NCBI GenBank assembly: GCA_018669845.1
Contig: JABHSO010000070.1
Coordinates: forward strand, 1-43,061
Source: Gammaproteobacteria bacterium
GTDB lineage: Bacteria > Pseudomonadota > Gammaproteobacteria > GCA-001735895
Reading direction: 5' to 3'
DNA length: 43,061 nt
Shown here: positions 23,223 through 33,998 of the stretch, in pieces
How positions within the stretch are numbered: position 1 is the first letter of the stretch
Layout: every line of letters begins with the position of its first letter
Position numbers and translations under genes: made by a program
The notes under the pieces: model-generated
What the model saw: the letters and a program-made list of their open reading frames with translations, nothing else
Told to the model about the DNA's origin: nothing
Database searches by the model: none

Positions 23223-24572
23223 TTACTTAGCCATCAATCCTTCAAGAGCATCATCATCAAATAGCTTTTTATCAATTTTCATATAAGCTACTTTATCCTC
23301 AAGGTAAACCGTAATTTCCTGAACCCCGGGCAGCTGTTCGGCTTTTTCCCTGAAACTTATAATTGAAGATTCATCGAGCTTACCCAGAGATACTATACGG
23401 GAGGTAACTGCTTTGGGTTTTTTCATAAAAAAAGCAACGATCCACCAAATCATCACCAACACAGCTAACTGCAAAAATGCTAAATTTTGAGATTCATAGG
23501 CCAGCATCACTCCTCCCAGTAAACCTCCAGCAAATGCGCCTAGAAACTGAGCACTTGAAAAAAGCCCCATCGCTGTTCCTTTCATATCAGCCGGAGAAAT
23601 TTTTGCAACTAATGACGGCATGGAAGCTTCCAGAAAGTTAAACCCCGCAAAAAACAAAACCAGCATTATAAACATGGGCACATACCCATTAAACAAATAC
23701 AGCCCTACTTCTGCCAGACCGACCACTAAAATACCCACAAGGAACATAGGTTTCATTTTACGCTTTTTTTCGGCTACGATAATCATCGGCACCATGATCA
23801 CGATTGATATGATAAAAACTGACAGGTAGGTTTTCCAGTGTTGCAACACTTCAATCTGTAGCTGATCACGTAAAATAAGGGGGAACAATACAAAGGTTGC
23901 CGCAAGCACCATGTGTAAAACGAAAACCCCCAGGTCAAGACGTAATAGCTCTCGATCTGCTAGCACTTTTGAAATATCACCGATGGATAACTGAGTATCC
24001 CGATGAAAGCTTTGCTTTTCAGGCGTTGGCGTTATGAACAGAATGATAAATATACTTAACAGAGCTAACATAGAAGTAATCCAGAAGATGCCCGAAATAC
24101 CGAAATTAGCTGCAAATATGGGCCCTAAAATCATCGATAACATAAAGGCCATGCCTATCGACATACCTATCGAGGCCATAACTCGCATTCGAACTTCTTC
24201 CCGGGATAAATCCGCAGCAAGTGCCATCACCACAGCAGCTATTGCTCCCATACCCTGTAGTGCACGACCAAATATAATCTGATGAATACTATCTGCCATC
24301 GCTGCAACCATACTGCCGGCAACAAACAGTAACAGTCCAAGTATGATCATTTTTTTTCGCCCTACACGATCAGACAGGAAACCGAAAGGAAGCTGGAACA
24401 AGCCCTGTGTCAAACCATAAATACCTATTGACAGGCCAATTAATATTGGAGTAGCACCGGCATAATCAGATGCATAAAGCGAAAATACAGGCAGAATCAT
24501 GAACAGACCGATCATTCGGAAGGCATAAACCAGTGCCAGGGATACTGCAGCTTGTTTTTCAGTTTTAAGCAT
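23223..24572 (-). CDS. YajR-like MFS transporter with C-terminal cytoplasmic domain
   Basis: This 449-residue protein has 12 membrane helices and MFS motif A (GFLSDRVGRKKMIILG) between helices 2 and 3. The last about 65 residues form a soluble domain (VTSRIVSLG, VQEITVYLEDKVAYMKIDKK) like the ferredoxin-fold YAM domain of E. coli YajR. The full length is nearly that of YajR (454). Substrate is unknown; proton-coupled drug or metabolite export is the usual assumption. It is divergent from uvrA with 143 bases between them. This is the same MFS/uvrA neighbourhood as in Pseudomonas. Confidence 0.88.
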   Translation of the reverse strand: MLKTEKQAAVSLALVYAFRMIGLFMILPVFSLYASDYAGATPILIGLSIGIYGLTQGLFQLPFGFLSDRVGRKKMIILGLLLFVAGSMVAAMADSIHQIIFGRALQGMGAIAAVVMALAADLSREEVRMRVMASIGMSIGMAFMLSMILGPIFAANFGISGIFWITSMLALLSIFIILFITPTPEKQSFHRDTQLSIGDISKVLADRELLRLDLGVFVLHMVLAATFVLFPLILRDQLQIEVLQHWKTYLSVFIISIVIMVPMIIVAEKKRKMKPMFLVGILVVGLAEVGLYLFNGYVPMFIMLVLFFAGFNFLEASMPSLVAKISPADMKGTAMGLFSSAQFLGAFAGGLLGGVMLAYESQNLAFLQLAVLVMIWWIVAFFMKKPKAVTSRIVSLGKLDESSIISFREKAEQLPGVQEITVYLEDKVAYMKIDKKLFDDDALEGLMAK

Positions 24573-24715
24573 GATTAAGGTGAAAAAACGATTTCAAAAA
24601 AACGGCTATATTAACACATTACTACCCTCTTATAGCAGTTGCTAAATAATCAAAAATAAAAGTATGTTTAATAAAAGTGGTTTAAAATGAGTCGTTTTTC
24701 AGTAACATTAATTTT

Positions 24716-27538
24716 ATGGATTCGATCATTATCAGGGGTGCACGAACGCATAACCTGAAAAACATTGACCTCACCCTGCCACGAGATAAGCTCATTGTAA
24801 TAACAGGGCTTTCAGGTTCTGGAAAATCATCGCTGGCATTTGATACAATTTTTGCCGAAGGCCAGCGGCGCTACGTGGAGTCGCTCTCTACCTACGCCAG
24901 ACAGTTTCTATCGGTGATGGAAAAACCAGACATCGACCATATCGAAGGTCTATCTCCAGCCATATCGATTGAGCAGAAAACCACGTCGCATAATCCCCGG
25001 TCAACCGTAGGAACTATCACTGAAATTTACGATTATCTACGCCTGTTATTTGCTCGAGCCGGTACTCCTCGCTGCCCGGAGCATGATATTACTCTTGAAG
25101 CTAGCACCATAAGCCAGATGGTAGACCAGGTTCTTGAGCTGTCACCAGAATATCGTCTCATGCTGCTTGCCCCTGTTGTCAGTAATCGCAAGGGTGAACA
25201 CGTGCAACTACTGGACTCTTTGCAGCGCCAGGGATATTTACGTGCCAGAATTGATGGCGAAATATATGAACTGGATGATCCACCTTCGCTTGATTTGCGT
25301 AAGAAGCATAATATCGATGTTGTAATAGATCGCTTCAAAGTACGTGATGATTTAAAACTTAGACTTGCTGAGTCATTCGAAACTGCACTAAATATGACCG
25401 ATGGCATTGTTCGCATTGCCTCCATGAAAAGTGAAGATGACTTTAAAGAAATAACCTTTTCTGCAAACTTTGCCTGCCCTGTTTGCGGTTACTCATTGAC
25501 TGAGCTTGAACCACGCCTGTTCTCCTTTAACAGTCCGATGGGTGCCTGCCCGGACTGTGACGGCATTGGAACCATGCAGTTTTTTGATGAACAACTCGTC
25601 GTTAAATCACCCGAACTGAGTATGGCAGGTGGTGCCATTCGTGGATGGGATAAGCGCAATGGCTATTATTTTCAAATGTTAAGCAGCCTGACAAAACACT
25701 ATAAGTTCGATGTTGATACTCCTTTCAATAAACTCAGTAAAAAAATACAGTCCATTATTTTACATGGATCTGAAGATGACGTTAGATTTGAGTTTAATAA
25801 TGAACGTGGAGATAAACGAGTTCAGGTTCACCCTTTCGAAGGTATATTGCCAAATCTCAAACGTCGTTATCGAGACACTGATTCAAACGTTGTCAGAGAA
25901 GAACTGTCTAAATTTCTTACCGATTCAGCCTGTGAAACCTGTTCTGGTCATCGCTTAAATAAATCAGCCAGGCATGTCTTTATCAATGACACTAACCTGC
26001 CCGATGTCGTTGAACTACCAATTGGTGATGCTCTTGAATTTTTTAACCAACTGGAATTAATCGGAAGCAAGGGAAGAATTGCTGAAAAAATCACTAAAGA
26101 AATAAAAGAGCGTTTAAGCTTTTTAGTCAATGTAGGTCTGGATTACCTGAGTTTAAGTCGAAGTGCCGAAACTCTTTCTGGAGGAGAAGCTCAACGAATA
26201 AGACTCGCTAGTCAAATCGGTGCCGGCCTTGTTGGTGTAATGTACATCCTCGATGAACCTTCCATCGGTTTACATCAACGTGATAATGACCGGTTGCTGC
26301 ATACTCTAAATTTTTTACGTGACCTTGGTAACACTGTCATCGTTGTTGAACATGATGAAGATGCTATTCACGCTGCAGATTATATCGTCGATATTGGTCC
26401 GGGAGCGGGTGTGCACGGCGGAGAGATTATTGCCCAGGGAACAGCTAAACAGATTGCTGCAAATCCCGAGTCACTTACTGGTCAGTATTTGAGCGGAAAA
26501 AAATCAATAGCTATTCCGGAAAAGAGAACTAAAAGAAATAAAAACAAAATAGTTAAAATCCATAAAGCCTCCGGAAATAACCTTAAATCTGTAAGCCTCG
26601 AATTACCCGTTGGGCTTTTCACCTGTATCACCGGAGTATCAGGCTCTGGAAAATCTACACTTATTAATGAAACGCTTTATAAACTAGCCGCAATAGAAAT
26701 CAATAAAAGCTCACTGCATCCAGCCCAACATGGCAAAATTTCAGGGTTCAATTTATTCGATAAAGTTATCGATATAAATCAAAGCCCAATTGGAAGAACT
26801 CCACGTTCAAACCCTGCTACTTACACCGGGTTATTTACCCCCATTCGCGAGTTATTCTCAGGAACACAGGAATCTCGGTCAAGAGGATATAAACCCGGTA
26901 GATTTAGCTTTAATGTAAAAGGAGGACGTTGTGAAGCATGCCAGGGTGATGGGGTTAAAAAGGTAGAGATGCACTTTTTACCCGATGTATATGTCACCTG
27001 TGATGTTTGTAAGGGTAAACGTTATAACCGTGAAACTCTTGATATTCTGTTCAAAGGAAAAAACATCCATCAAGTTCTCGAAATGACTGTTGAAGATGCA
27101 GTTGATTTTTTCAAAGCAATACCTGTTTTAAAACGAAAACTTGATACTTTAATGGATGTTGGTTTAAGTTATATTACTCTAGGTCAAAATGCGACAACCC
27201 TGTCTGGTGGAGAAGCACAACGTATAAAATTATCACGTGAATTATCGAAAAGGGACACAGGTAAAACGCTCTATATTCTTGATGAGCCAACAACTGGATT
27301 GCACTTTCATGATATCGAACTATTATTAACAGTACTTCATAGACTCCGAGATCATGGAAATACAATCGCTGTGATTGAGCATAATTTACATGTAATCAAA
27401 ACAGCTGACTGGATTATAGATCTAGGTCCTGAAGGTGGTGATAAAGGCGGTGAAATCATCGCTACCGGTACACCTGAGGATGTTGCTAAAGTCCAATCAT
27501 CTTATACTGGTCAATATCTAAAAACTTTACTCAACTAA
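24716..27538 (+). CDS. uvrA: UvrABC excision repair subunit A
   Basis: This 940-residue protein contains two ABC ATPase modules. The first has the Walker A motif GLSGSGKSS (about residue 31) and the signature [13 protein letters not shown]; the second has GVSGSGKST and [15 protein letters not shown]. Zinc-binding cysteine pairs are present (CPVCGYS with CPDCDG, and CEACQGDG with CDVCKG). It recognises bulky DNA lesions as a dimer and loads UvrB. Length equals E. coli UvrA. No LexA box (CTG-N10-CAG) is visible in the 143-base upstream region, so SOS control is not supported here. It is followed after 43 bases by cpsG on the same strand. Confidence 0.99.
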   Translation: MDSIIIRGARTHNLKNIDLTLPRDKLIVITGLSGSGKSSLAFDTIFAEGQRRYVESLSTYARQFLSVMEKPDIDHIEGLSPAISIEQKTTSHNPRSTVGTITEIYDYLRLLFARAGTPRCPEHDITLEASTISQMVDQVLELSPEYRLMLLAPVVSNRKGEHVQLLDSLQRQGYLRARIDGEIYELDDPPSLDLRKKHNIDVVIDRFKVRDDLKLRLAESFETALNMTDGIVRIASMKSEDDFKEITFSANFACPVCGYSLTELEPRLFSFNSPMGACPDCDGIGTMQFFDEQLVVKSPELSMAGGAIRGWDKRNGYYFQMLSSLTKHYKFDVDTPFNKLSKKIQSIILHGSEDDVRFEFNNERGDKRVQVHPFEGILPNLKRRYRDTDSNVVREELSKFLTDSACETCSGHRLNKSARHVFINDTNLPDVVELPIGDALEFFNQLELIGSKGRIAEKITKEIKERLSFLVNVGLDYLSLSRSAETLSGGEAQRIRLASQIGAGLVGVMYILDEPSIGLHQRDNDRLLHTLNFLRDLGNTVIVVEHDEDAIHAADYIVDIGPGAGVHGGEIIAQGTAKQIAANPESLTGQYLSGKKSIAIPEKRTKRNKNKIVKIHKASGNNLKSVSLELPVGLFTCITGVSGSGKSTLINETLYKLAAIEINKSSLHPAQHGKISGFNLFDKVIDINQSPIGRTPRSNPATYTGLFTPIRELFSGTQESRSRGYKPGRFSFNVKGGRCEACQGDGVKKVEMHFLPDVYVTCDVCKGKRYNRETLDILFKGKNIHQVLEMTVEDAVDFFKAIPVLKRKLDTLMDVGLSYITLGQNATTLSGGEAQRIKLSRELSKRDTGKTLYILDEPTTGLHFHDIELLLTVLHRLRDHGNTIAVIEHNLHVIKTADWIIDLGPEGGDKGGEIIATGTPEDVAKVQSSYTGQYLKTLLN

Positions 27539-27581
27539 TTTCAATACTACTGAAATATGTCAACAATAATTGGATCAAATA

Positions 27582-28943
27582 ATGTCTAACAAAATCACCT
27601 GTTTTAAAGCTTACGACGCTCGTGGAAAAGTACCCGACGAACTAAATGAAGATATCGTTTACCGTATTGGAAGAGCCTATGCTCAATTTTTAAAGCCTCA
27701 ACAGGTTGCCGTTGGACGCGATGTACGCTTAAGCAGTAACTCTTTATTTACAGCTTTAACATCCGGATTGATGGACAGTGGTGTTGATGTTTTAGATCTT
27801 GGTATCTGTGGTACTGAACAGGTTTATTTTGCAGCTTTTAATCAACAGCTTGATGGTGGCATCATGATTACGGCCAGTCATAATCCTGTTGATTACAATG
27901 GATTGAAATTTGTACGTGAAAATTCTAAACCGATGAGCGGAGACAGCGGACTAGAAACAATTAGAGAACTTGCTGAAATTAATAGATTTGAGGACACATA
28001 TAAAAAGGGACACATAATTCCTACAGATCTAAGTAAACTTTATATAAAACACTTACTATCCTATTTAAAAAAACCAGCATCACTCAAGCCCTTCAAAATT
28101 GTTGTTAACAGCGGTAATGGCGTAGCAGGTCCGGTTATGGACTTACTAGAAGAGCATCTACCGTTTGAGTTAATTAAAATTCAACATAAACCTGACGGAA
28201 ACTTTCCTAATGGAATACCTAATCCCCTTTTACCTGAAGGTAGAAGTGCTACAACTGATGCTATAAAGGAACACGGTGCTGATTTTGGTATCGCATGGGA
28301 TGGTGATTTTGACAGGTGTTTTCTATTTGATGAAAATGGTAGTTTCATTGAAGGTTATTACATTGTTGGTTTACTAGGATCACAGATGTTAAGTCAGAAC
28401 CCCAATGAAAAAATAATCCATGACCCAAGACTAATCTGGAACACTCAGGAAATGGCTTCACAAAGTGGTGGAACTGCCGTTCAAAGTAAAGCCGGACACG
28501 CTTTTATTAAAGAGAAGATGCGAGAAGTAAATGCTATCTATGGCGGCGAGATGAGTGCTCATCATTTTTTTAGAGATTTTGGATATTGTGACAGTGGGAT
28601 GATTCCCTGGTTATTAATCTCAGAAATTATGACTGAACAAAATAAAAGTATGTCTCAGCTAGTGAATGAAAGAATCGAAGCGTATCCGGTAAGCGGTGAA
28701 ATAAACAGGACTGTTGGTGATGCTCAAAAAGTCATTGAATCTGTAAAAAAATATTTCGATGGCCAGAGTTATGAGTTTGATTCAACGGATGGAATAGGAT
28801 TAACCTTCGACACCTGGCGCTTCAATATTCGAAGTTCTAACACTGAACCATTATTAAGATTAAATGTAGAATCCAAAGGCGACATCAAGCTAATGGAAGA
28901 AAAACGAGATCTTCTGCTTAATCTTATAGATCAAAATAAATAA
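27582..28943 (+). CDS. cpsG: Phosphomannomutase/phosphoglucomutase
   Basis: This protein of about 453 residues begins CFKAYDARGKVPDELNEDI and closely follows E. coli CpsG/ManB along its length. The phosphoserine loop is TASHNPVDYNG, the Mg2+ loop is WDGDFDRCF, the sugar-binding loop is GGEMSAHHFF, and the C-terminal phosphate loop is RSSNTEP. It interconverts mannose-6-phosphate and mannose-1-phosphate for GDP-mannose synthesis, with possible action on glucose phosphates. I chose the ATG at 27582 rather than an upstream TTG at 27570, because the conserved N-terminus begins there. It sits where Pseudomonas has katA/bfrA, between uvrA and rplQ, so it may serve the polysaccharide locus 8 kb away. 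Confidence 0.93.
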   Translation: MSNKITCFKAYDARGKVPDELNEDIVYRIGRAYAQFLKPQQVAVGRDVRLSSNSLFTALTSGLMDSGVDVLDLGICGTEQVYFAAFNQQLDGGIMITASHNPVDYNGLKFVRENSKPMSGDSGLETIRELAEINRFEDTYKKGHIIPTDLSKLYIKHLLSYLKKPASLKPFKIVVNSGNGVAGPVMDLLEEHLPFELIKIQHKPDGNFPNGIPNPLLPEGRSATTDAIKEHGADFGIAWDGDFDRCFLFDENGSFIEGYYIVGLLGSQMLSQNPNEKIIHDPRLIWNTQEMASQSGGTAVQSKAGHAFIKEKMREVNAIYGGEMSAHHFFRDFGYCDSGMIPWLLISEIMTEQNKSMSQLVNERIEAYPVSGEINRTVGDAQKVIESVKKYFDGQSYEFDSTDGIGLTFDTWRFNIRSSNTEPLLRLNVESKGDIKLMEEKRDLLLNLIDQNK

Positions 28944-29018
28944 ATTGGCTTTGAAGAAAAACATTTTTAGAACAATAAACATAAATAATCTCAAATTGAG
29001 ACACTTTAAAAGTTTTTT

Positions 29019-29085
29019 GTAGGGTGCGCCGTGCGCACAAGTGTCGTACAGTAGTTAAACCAATGGTGCGCACGGCGCACCCTAC
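29019..29085. repeat. GC-rich palindromic repeat, copy B (perfect)
   Basis: GTAGGGTGCGCCGTGCGCAC at 29019-29038 is exactly complementary to 29066-29085, with a 27-base loop. A diverged copy lies at 22786-22850. It stands in the convergent gap between cpsG and rplQ, ahead of the intrinsic terminator. The two copies show a dispersed, REP-like intergenic element. Confidence 0.92.
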
Positions 29086-29124
29086 TTTAGTCTGAGTGAA
29101 TTGAAATATTGATAATTTTTATCA

Positions 29125-29156
29125 AAAAAAAGGCCGGTAAATACCGGCCTTTTTGT
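29125..29156. terminator. Bidirectional intrinsic terminator of the rpl operon and cpsG
   Basis: The stem AGGCCGGT/ACCGGCCT with loop AAAT (29131-29150) is flanked by seven A on one side and five T on the other. Read on the minus strand it ends the ribosomal operon 17 bases after the rplQ stop; on the plus strand it can stop transcripts from cpsG. Confidence 0.95.
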
Positions 29157-29173
29157 ATTCAGAACTTTTTAAC

Positions 29174-29539
29174 TTATTCTTCAGGTCTATCAACCAGTTC
29201 AACATAAGCCATAGGTGCTTTATCACCAGTACGGAAACCGCACTTAAGAATACGCATATATCCACCAGCACGCTCTTTGTAACGAGGACCTAAATCGACA
29301 AATAATTTACCAACCATAGCCTTGTCTTGAAGGCGACTGAATGCTAAACGACGATTGGCAACACTGTCTTCTTTAGCCAGAGTTATTAAAGGTTCAGCAA
29401 CACGACGTAACTCTTTTGCTTTTGGCAAAGTTGTTTTGATAACTTCATGCTCAAACAACGATGCAGCCATATTCTTAAACATAGCCTTACGATGTGAACT
29501 GTTGCGGTTAAGTTGACGACCGCTTTTACGATGACGCAT
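29174..29539 (-). CDS. rplQ: 50S ribosomal protein L17
   Basis: This 121-residue protein starts [20 protein letters not shown], the L17 signature, and ends with the acidic tail [10 protein letters not shown]17 sits on the outside of the large subunit near the tunnel exit. It is the last gene of the alpha operon, 16 bases behind rpoA. Length is close to the E. coli protein (127) with a slightly shorter tail. Confidence 0.98.
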   Translation of the reverse strand: MRHRKSGRQLNRNSSHRKAMFKNMAASLFEHEVIKTTLPKAKELRRVAEPLITLAKEDSVANRRLAFSRLQDKAMVGKLFVDLGPRYKERAGGYMRILKCGFRTGDKAPMAYVELVDRPEE

Positions 29540-29555
29540 AGTATTAAAACCTCAA

Positions 29556-30557
29556 TTAACTTGCTAACTTACTATCATTTTCGATATTTGGTGGTGGCCA
29601 GTTTTCAAGGCGCATGCCGAGAGATAGACCATACGAAGCCAAGACATCTTTGATTTCAGTAAGTGATTTCTTTCCAAGATTAGGTGTCTTCAACAGTTCA
29701 ACTTCTGTGCGCTGAATAAGATCACCGATATAATAAATATTTTCTGCTTTCAGACAATTTGCAGAACGAACTGTTAACTCAAGATCATCAACAGGACGTA
29801 ATAGAATTGGATCGATAAGAGATTCTGGCTCTTCGGGTTCTTCTTCTTCAGAACCTTCCAGATTAACAAATACAGATAACTGGTCCTTAAGAATACTACC
29901 AGCAATACGAATAGCTTCTTCTGGATCTACGGTGCCATTAGTCTCAATATCAATAACAAGCTTATCTAGATCTGTGCGTTGTTCTACACGTGCAGCTTCA
30001 ACAGAATAGGCAACTTTCAAAATTGGAGAGAAAGATGCATCAAGTTGAAGATGCCCTAGAGCCTGTTCTTCCTCCGATAAATCACGTTTATTAGAAGGTT
30101 GATAACCACGACCTTTAATAACATGTATCTGCATATTGAAATTTATATCTTTATTAAGATTACAGATTACATAATCAGGATCAACAATTTCAATATCATG
30201 ATCTAACTGAATATCACCAGCAGTAACCGGACCAACACCACTTTTAGAAATACTAAGAGTAGCCTCGTCACGACTATGCATGACCAGTCCAATACCTTTC
30301 AGGTTTAGCATGATATCAATCACATCTTCCTGAACACCCTCAATACTTGTGTACTCATGCAGAACACCTTCGATTTTTAAATCAACGATGGCACAACCAG
30401 GAACTGAGGAAAGTAAAATTCTACGTAAAGCATTGCCAAGAGTATGACCAAAACCACGCTCTAAAGGCTCGATTGAAACCTTTGCGTGATAAGTCTGTTG
30501 CTCTTCTACTTTAACCTGGCGAGGTTTAAGTAGTTCTGACATTTTTAATGATGACAT
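29556..30557 (-). CDS. rpoA: DNA-directed RNA polymerase subunit alpha
   Basis: This 333-residue protein has the N-terminal assembly domain ([19 protein letters not shown]) and an acidic linker ([12 protein letters not shown], about 230-245). The C-terminal domain contains [20 protein letters not shown] and [19 protein letters not shown], the surface that contacts UP elements and activators. It nucleates RNA polymerase assembly. The place between rpsD and rplQ is the standard alpha operon. Confidence 0.99.
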   Translation of the reverse strand: MSSLKMSELLKPRQVKVEEQQTYHAKVSIEPLERGFGHTLGNALRRILLSSVPGCAIVDLKIEGVLHEYTSIEGVQEDVIDIMLNLKGIGLVMHSRDEATLSISKSGVGPVTAGDIQLDHDIEIVDPDYVICNLNKDINFNMQIHVIKGRGYQPSNKRDLSEEEQALGHLQLDASFSPILKVAYSVEAARVEQRTDLDKLVIDIETNGTVDPEEAIRIAGSILKDQLSVFVNLEGSEEEEPEEPESLIDPILLRPVDDLELTVRSANCLKAENIYYIGDLIQRTEVELLKTPNLGKKSLTEIKDVLASYGLSLGMRLENWPPPNIENDSKLAS

Positions 30558-30585
30558 AGATAACTCGTTTTTTATTAAGCTATGG

Positions 30586-31212
30586 TTACTTGGAGTAAAG
30601 TTCTACAACCAGTGATTCATTGATATCAGCTGGTAATTCACTACGCATTGGTAAAGCTTTAAAAGTTCCTTCAAATTTTCCGTGATTAACATCAATCCAG
30701 TCAGGAAAACCACCTTGCTCTGCCAGAGCCATAGACTCAGAAATACGAACCTGCTTACGTGATTTTTCACGAACGCTAACAATATCAGTAGGTTTAACCA
30801 TATAAGATGGAATATTCACTGACTGGCCATTAACCATAATTGATTTATGACTAACTAGCTGACGAGATTCAGCACGAGTTGAGCCAAATCCGATTCGATA
30901 AACAACATTATCCAGACGAGCTTCTAATAGCTGAAGTAAATTTTCACCCGTAGAACCTTTAAGTCTTGAAGCTTCTTTATAGTAATTTCGGAATTGCTTT
31001 TCCAGAACACCATAAGTTCTTCTCAGCTTTTGCTTCTCACGAAGCTGTAAACCGTAGTCCGATAAACGAGGTTTACGTGTTCCTGCACCATGTTGTCCAG
31101 GAGGATTTTCAATTTTGCATTTAGTATCGACAGAACGACGAGCAGATTTTAAATTAAGATCTACTCCTTCACGACGCATTAATTTACACTTTGGTCCGAT
31201 ATATCTAGCCAT
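30586..31212 (-). CDS. rpsD: 30S ribosomal protein S4
   Basis: This 208-residue protein starts [19 protein letters not shown] and contains the S4 RNA-binding domain ([31 protein letters not shown]). S4 is a primary 16S rRNA binder. In E. coli it also represses the alpha operon by binding the rpsM leader. The leader visible here upstream of rpsM is short, so that control may differ. No zinc-type cysteine motif occurs in its N-terminus. Confidence 0.99.
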   Translation of the reverse strand: MARYIGPKCKLMRREGVDLNLKSARRSVDTKCKIENPPGQHGAGTRKPRLSDYGLQLREKQKLRRTYGVLEKQFRNYYKEASRLKGSTGENLLQLLEARLDNVVYRIGFGSTRAESRQLVSHKSIMVNGQSVNIPSYMVKPTDIVSVREKSRKQVRISESMALAEQGGFPDWIDVNHGKFEGTFKALPMRSELPADINESLVVELYSK

Positions 31213-31224
31213 AACTTACTCCGC

Positions 31225-31614
31225 CTATACTCGACGCTTTTTCGGTGGACGACAACCATTATGTGGAATGGGTGTTACGTCATCAATTCTGGAAATTTTG
31301 AAGCCGATAGAGTTCAAAGAGCGAACTGCAGAATCACGACCAGGTCCTGGACCTTTAACCATAACTTCCAGGTTTTTCATACCCATTTCCTGGGCAACAA
31401 GACCCGCCCTTTCAGCAGCAACCTGTGCAGCAAAAGGAGTAGACTTACGTGAACCACGGAAACCCGAACCACCTGCAGTAGCCCAGGACAGAGTATTACC
31501 CTGACGGTCTGTAATAGTAATAATAGTATTGTTAAAAGTTGCGTGGATGTGTGCTACACCATCCGAAACAATACGTTTAACTTTCTTCTTAGAACGTGTT
31601 GATTTATCAGCCAT
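31225..31614 (-). CDS. rpsK: 30S ribosomal protein S11
   Basis: This 129-residue protein has the S11 blocks [34 protein letters not shown] and the C-terminal [14 protein letters not shown]11 forms part of the platform of the small subunit and contacts mRNA near the E site. It lies 12 bases upstream of rpsD and 11 behind rpsM. Length equals the E. coli protein. Confidence 0.99.
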   Translation of the reverse strand: MADKSTRSKKKVKRIVSDGVAHIHATFNNTIITITDRQGNTLSWATAGGSGFRGSRKSTPFAAQVAAERAGLVAQEMGMKNLEVMVKGPGPGRDSAVRSLNSIGFKISRIDDVTPIPHNGCRPPKKRRV

Positions 31615-31625
31615 AATAAAACTCT

Positions 31626-31982
31626 TTATCTCTTAATAGGACGTCTTGGACCTTTACGCGTTCGCGCATTAGTCTTAGTACGCTGACCACGTACGGGTAA
31701 ACCACGACGATGACGAATACCACGGTTAGTACCGAGATCCATCAAACGTTTTATATTCATTGAAATTTCACGACGAAGATCACCTTCTGTGGCAAAACCA
31801 TTTACCTGATCACGAATAGCATCCAGTTGTTCTTCTGAAAGTTCACGGATTTTTGTCGCTGGATCAATTCCAGTAGCACTACAAATAGCGGCCGATCGAG
31901 TTTGCCCAACACCATAAATAGATTGTAGAGCGATCACCGTATGCTTATTATCGGGTATATTTACACCTGCAATACGAGCCAT
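31626..31982 (-). CDS. rpsM: 30S ribosomal protein S13
   Basis: This 118-residue protein shows [14 protein letters not shown], the helix-two-turn-helix IYGVGQTRS and the basic tail [20 protein letters not shown] that contacts tRNA in the P site. S13 bridges to the large subunit. It starts 40-50 bases after a likely promoter (32028-32056) and has a strong AGGAG ribosome-binding site about ten bases before its start. It therefore heads the alpha segment. Confidence 0.99.
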   Translation of the reverse strand: MARIAGVNIPDNKHTVIALQSIYGVGQTRSAAICSATGIDPATKIRELSEEQLDAIRDQVNGFATEGDLRREISMNIKRLMDLGTNRGIRHRRGLPVRGQRTKTNARTRKGPRRPIKR

Positions 31983-32027
31983 AAAAACAAAGTCTCCTGA
32001 ACTTGAAGCTGATTAAAAAGGGCGCAG

Positions 32028-32056
32028 ATTCTATCTGACAAACCTTATAAAATCAA
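32028..32056 (-). promoter_or_regulatory. Sigma70-type promoter upstream of rpsM
   Basis: On the minus strand TTGATT (32051-32056) and TAGAAT (32028-32033) are separated by exactly 17 bases, followed by the GC-rich discriminator CTGCGCCC. Four and five of six bases match the -35 and -10 consensus. The GC-rich start region is typical of promoters under stringent control. It sits in the 100-base gap between rpmJ and rpsM and would start the alpha segment about 40 bases before rpsM. Confidence 0.7.
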
Positions 32057-32082
32057 TAAATGATTAAACTTAATTATTTAAA

Positions 32083-32196
32083 CTAACCTTGACGCTGTTT
32101 GTGTCGAGGATCTTTACAAATAATGCGAACGGCGCCATTTCTGCGTATAACCTTACAGTTTTTACACATTTTTTTAACGGATGCTCTAACTTTCAT
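32083..32196 (-). CDS. rpmJ: 50S ribosomal protein L36
   Basis: This 37-residue protein reads [19 protein letters not shown] and ends with [11 protein letters not shown]. The residues C11, C14, C27 and H32 form the zinc ribbon of the C+ form of L36. It follows secY after 21 bases, as in most bacteria where it closes the spc operon. A good promoter-like sequence behind it supports an operon break at this point. Confidence 0.97.
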   Translation of the reverse strand: MKVRASVKKMCKNCKVIRRNGAVRIICKDPRHKQRQG

Positions 32197-32217
32197 AACA
32201 ATACCTTTAGATAAGGG

Positions 32218-33564
32218 TTAAATACCCTTGTTACCATAACCTTTAAAATTAGACTTTTTCATCAAGCTATCATATTGATGACTCATCAAATGTGCTTGAA
32301 CCTGTGCCATGAAATCCATCACGACAACAACAATAATCAATAGAGAAGTACCACCAAAATAGAATGGGACATTCCAGAAAAGAATTAGAAATTCTGGCAG
32401 TAGACAAACTAGAGTGATGTAAATAGCACCCACTAAAGTCAATCTTGATAAAACACCATCAATATAGGTAGCAGTCTGTTTTCCAGGTCTAATTCCAGGA
32501 ATAAATGCACCTGACTTCTTCAGGTTATCAGCAGTTTCTTTTGAATTAAAAACCAGTGCTGTATAGAAAAAGCAGAAGAATATAATAGCTGCTGCATAGA
32601 ACATAACGTACAAAGGCTGACCTGGTGACAATGTAGCTGAAAGATCCTGTAACCAACGCATACCTTCCTGTTGCCCAAACCAACTACCCAGGGTAGCAGG
32701 AAAGAGAATAATACTTGAAGCAAATATCGGCGGGATTACACCAGCCATATTAAGCTTGAGCGGCAAATGACTACTTTGCGCCGCATACATTTTATTACCT
32801 TGTTGACGTTTCGCGTAATTAACAGTGATACGACGTTGTCCGCGTTCGATAAAAACAACAAATAAGGTAACTAAAACGACTCCTACCATCAGGAATAATA
32901 AGATCAATGAACTTAGCTCACCCGTTCTTACTAATTCGATTGTGCCGCCAATAGCTGATGGTAATCCAGCAACTATTCCAGCAAAGATCAAGACCGAAAT
33001 ACCATTTCCTATACCACGTTCAGTTATCTGCTCACCCAACCACATAAGGAAAAGTGTACCGGTTACCAGAGTAACTGCTGCAGAAAATACAAAATTTGCA
33101 CCGGGATTAACCACAAGTGCGTCTGCACCACTACCCTGACCCTGAAGAGCTACTGCGATACCAACTGATTGGAATGTAGCTAAAACAACTGTGAAATAAC
33201 GTGTGTACTGAGTAATCTTACGACGACCTGACTCACCTTCTTTTTTCAACTGCTCTAAGGTAGGTATTGCAACCGTCATTAACTGCATAATAATCGATGC
33301 AGAGATATACGGCATAACACCCAGGGCAAAAATAGACATACGTTCCAGTGCTCCACCGGAGAACATATTGAACATGCCTAAGATGCCAGTTTTCTGTTGT
33401 TCAAATATTTGCTGCATCACGGTTATATCAATACCTGGAACAGGTATAAATGTACCGATTCTGAATACTATCAGAGCACCTATAACGAAAAATATCCGTT
33501 TTCTAAGTTCGCTCAGACTACCGCCTGATAAACTTGACGCAAGTTGTGATGCAGAAGTTGACAC
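32218..33564 (-). CDS. secY: Protein translocase subunit SecY
   Basis: This 448-residue membrane protein has ten hydrophobic helices. It contains the plug-region sequence [11 protein letters not shown], the conserved [17 protein letters not shown] block ([16 protein letters not shown]), and the cytoplasmic loop [19 protein letters not shown]. It forms the channel of the Sec translocon with SecE and SecG and works with SecA and ribosomes. It overlaps rplO by one base. Length is near the E. coli protein (443). Confidence 0.99.
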   Translation of the reverse strand: MSTSASQLASSLSGGSLSELRKRIFFVIGALIVFRIGTFIPVPGIDITVMQQIFEQQKTGILGMFNMFSGGALERMSIFALGVMPYISASIIMQLMTVAIPTLEQLKKEGESGRRKITQYTRYFTVVLATFQSVGIAVALQGQGSGADALVVNPGANFVFSAAVTLVTGTLFLMWLGEQITERGIGNGISVLIFAGIVAGLPSAIGGTIELVRTGELSSLILLFLMVGVVLVTLFVVFIERGQRRITVNYAKRQQGNKMYAAQSSHLPLKLNMAGVIPPIFASSIILFPATLGSWFGQQEGMRWLQDLSATLSPGQPLYVMFYAAAIIFFCFFYTALVFNSKETADNLKKSGAFIPGIRPGKQTATYIDGVLSRLTLVGAIYITLVCLLPEFLILFWNVPFYFGGTSLLIIVVVVMDFMAQVQAHLMSHQYDSLMKKSNFKGYGNKGI

Positions 33565-33998
33565 TAATCTTCTACCTTGCCGCCAGCAGCTTCAATTGCA
33601 GCCTGTGCACCTTTACTAGCTTTAACTCCTTTCAGAGTAACAGCACGAGTAATTTCTCCAGAAGAAAATACTTTAGCCTGGCGAGTTTGAAAAGGTACAA
33701 CATTCGCTTTAATCAATGTTTCTAGATCAATAACGTCAGCATCTAAGGCAGAAATTTCATTTAAACGAACTTCAGCAGAAAATTTTGTTTTACGCGCAGT
33801 AAAACCGAATTTAGGTAACCGACGCTGCAAAGGCATTTGACCACCTTCAAAACCGATCTTAGTCTGTCCACCAGAACGAGATTTCTGACCTTTATGGCCG
33901 CGTCCACAAGTCTTACCAAGTCCGGAACCAATTCCACGGCCAACTCGTTTTGATACCTTTGTAGAACCTGGTGCAGGTTTAAGTGTATTTAGATACAT
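33564..33998 (-). CDS. rplO: 50S ribosomal protein L15
   Basis: This 144-residue protein begins [20 protein letters not shown] and has the glycine-rich extension [20 protein letters not shown], typical of L15. A C-terminal domain ([20 protein letters not shown]) follows. L15 takes part in late assembly of the large subunit. Its start shares one base with the rpmD stop and its stop one base with the secY start, so the three are translationally coupled. Length equals E. coli L15. Confidence 0.99.
   Translation of the reverse strand: MYLNTLKPAPGSTKVSKRVGRGIGSGLGKTCGRGHKGQKSRSGGQTKIGFEGGQMPLQRRLPKFGFTARKTKFSAEVRLNEISALDADVIDLETLIKANVVPFQTRQAKVFSSGEITRAVTLKGVKASKGAQAAIEAAGGKVED

Noticed and set aside
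24573..24715. LexA box for uvrA
   Set aside because: No CTG-N10-CAG sequence was found in the intergenic region, although uvrA is SOS-controlled in E. coli.
24034..25425. Long antisense frames over the MFS transporter, uvrA and ribosomal genes
   Set aside because: They lie wholly within strongly conserved genes on the other strand and encode low-complexity or unfamiliar sequence, as expected of shadow frames.
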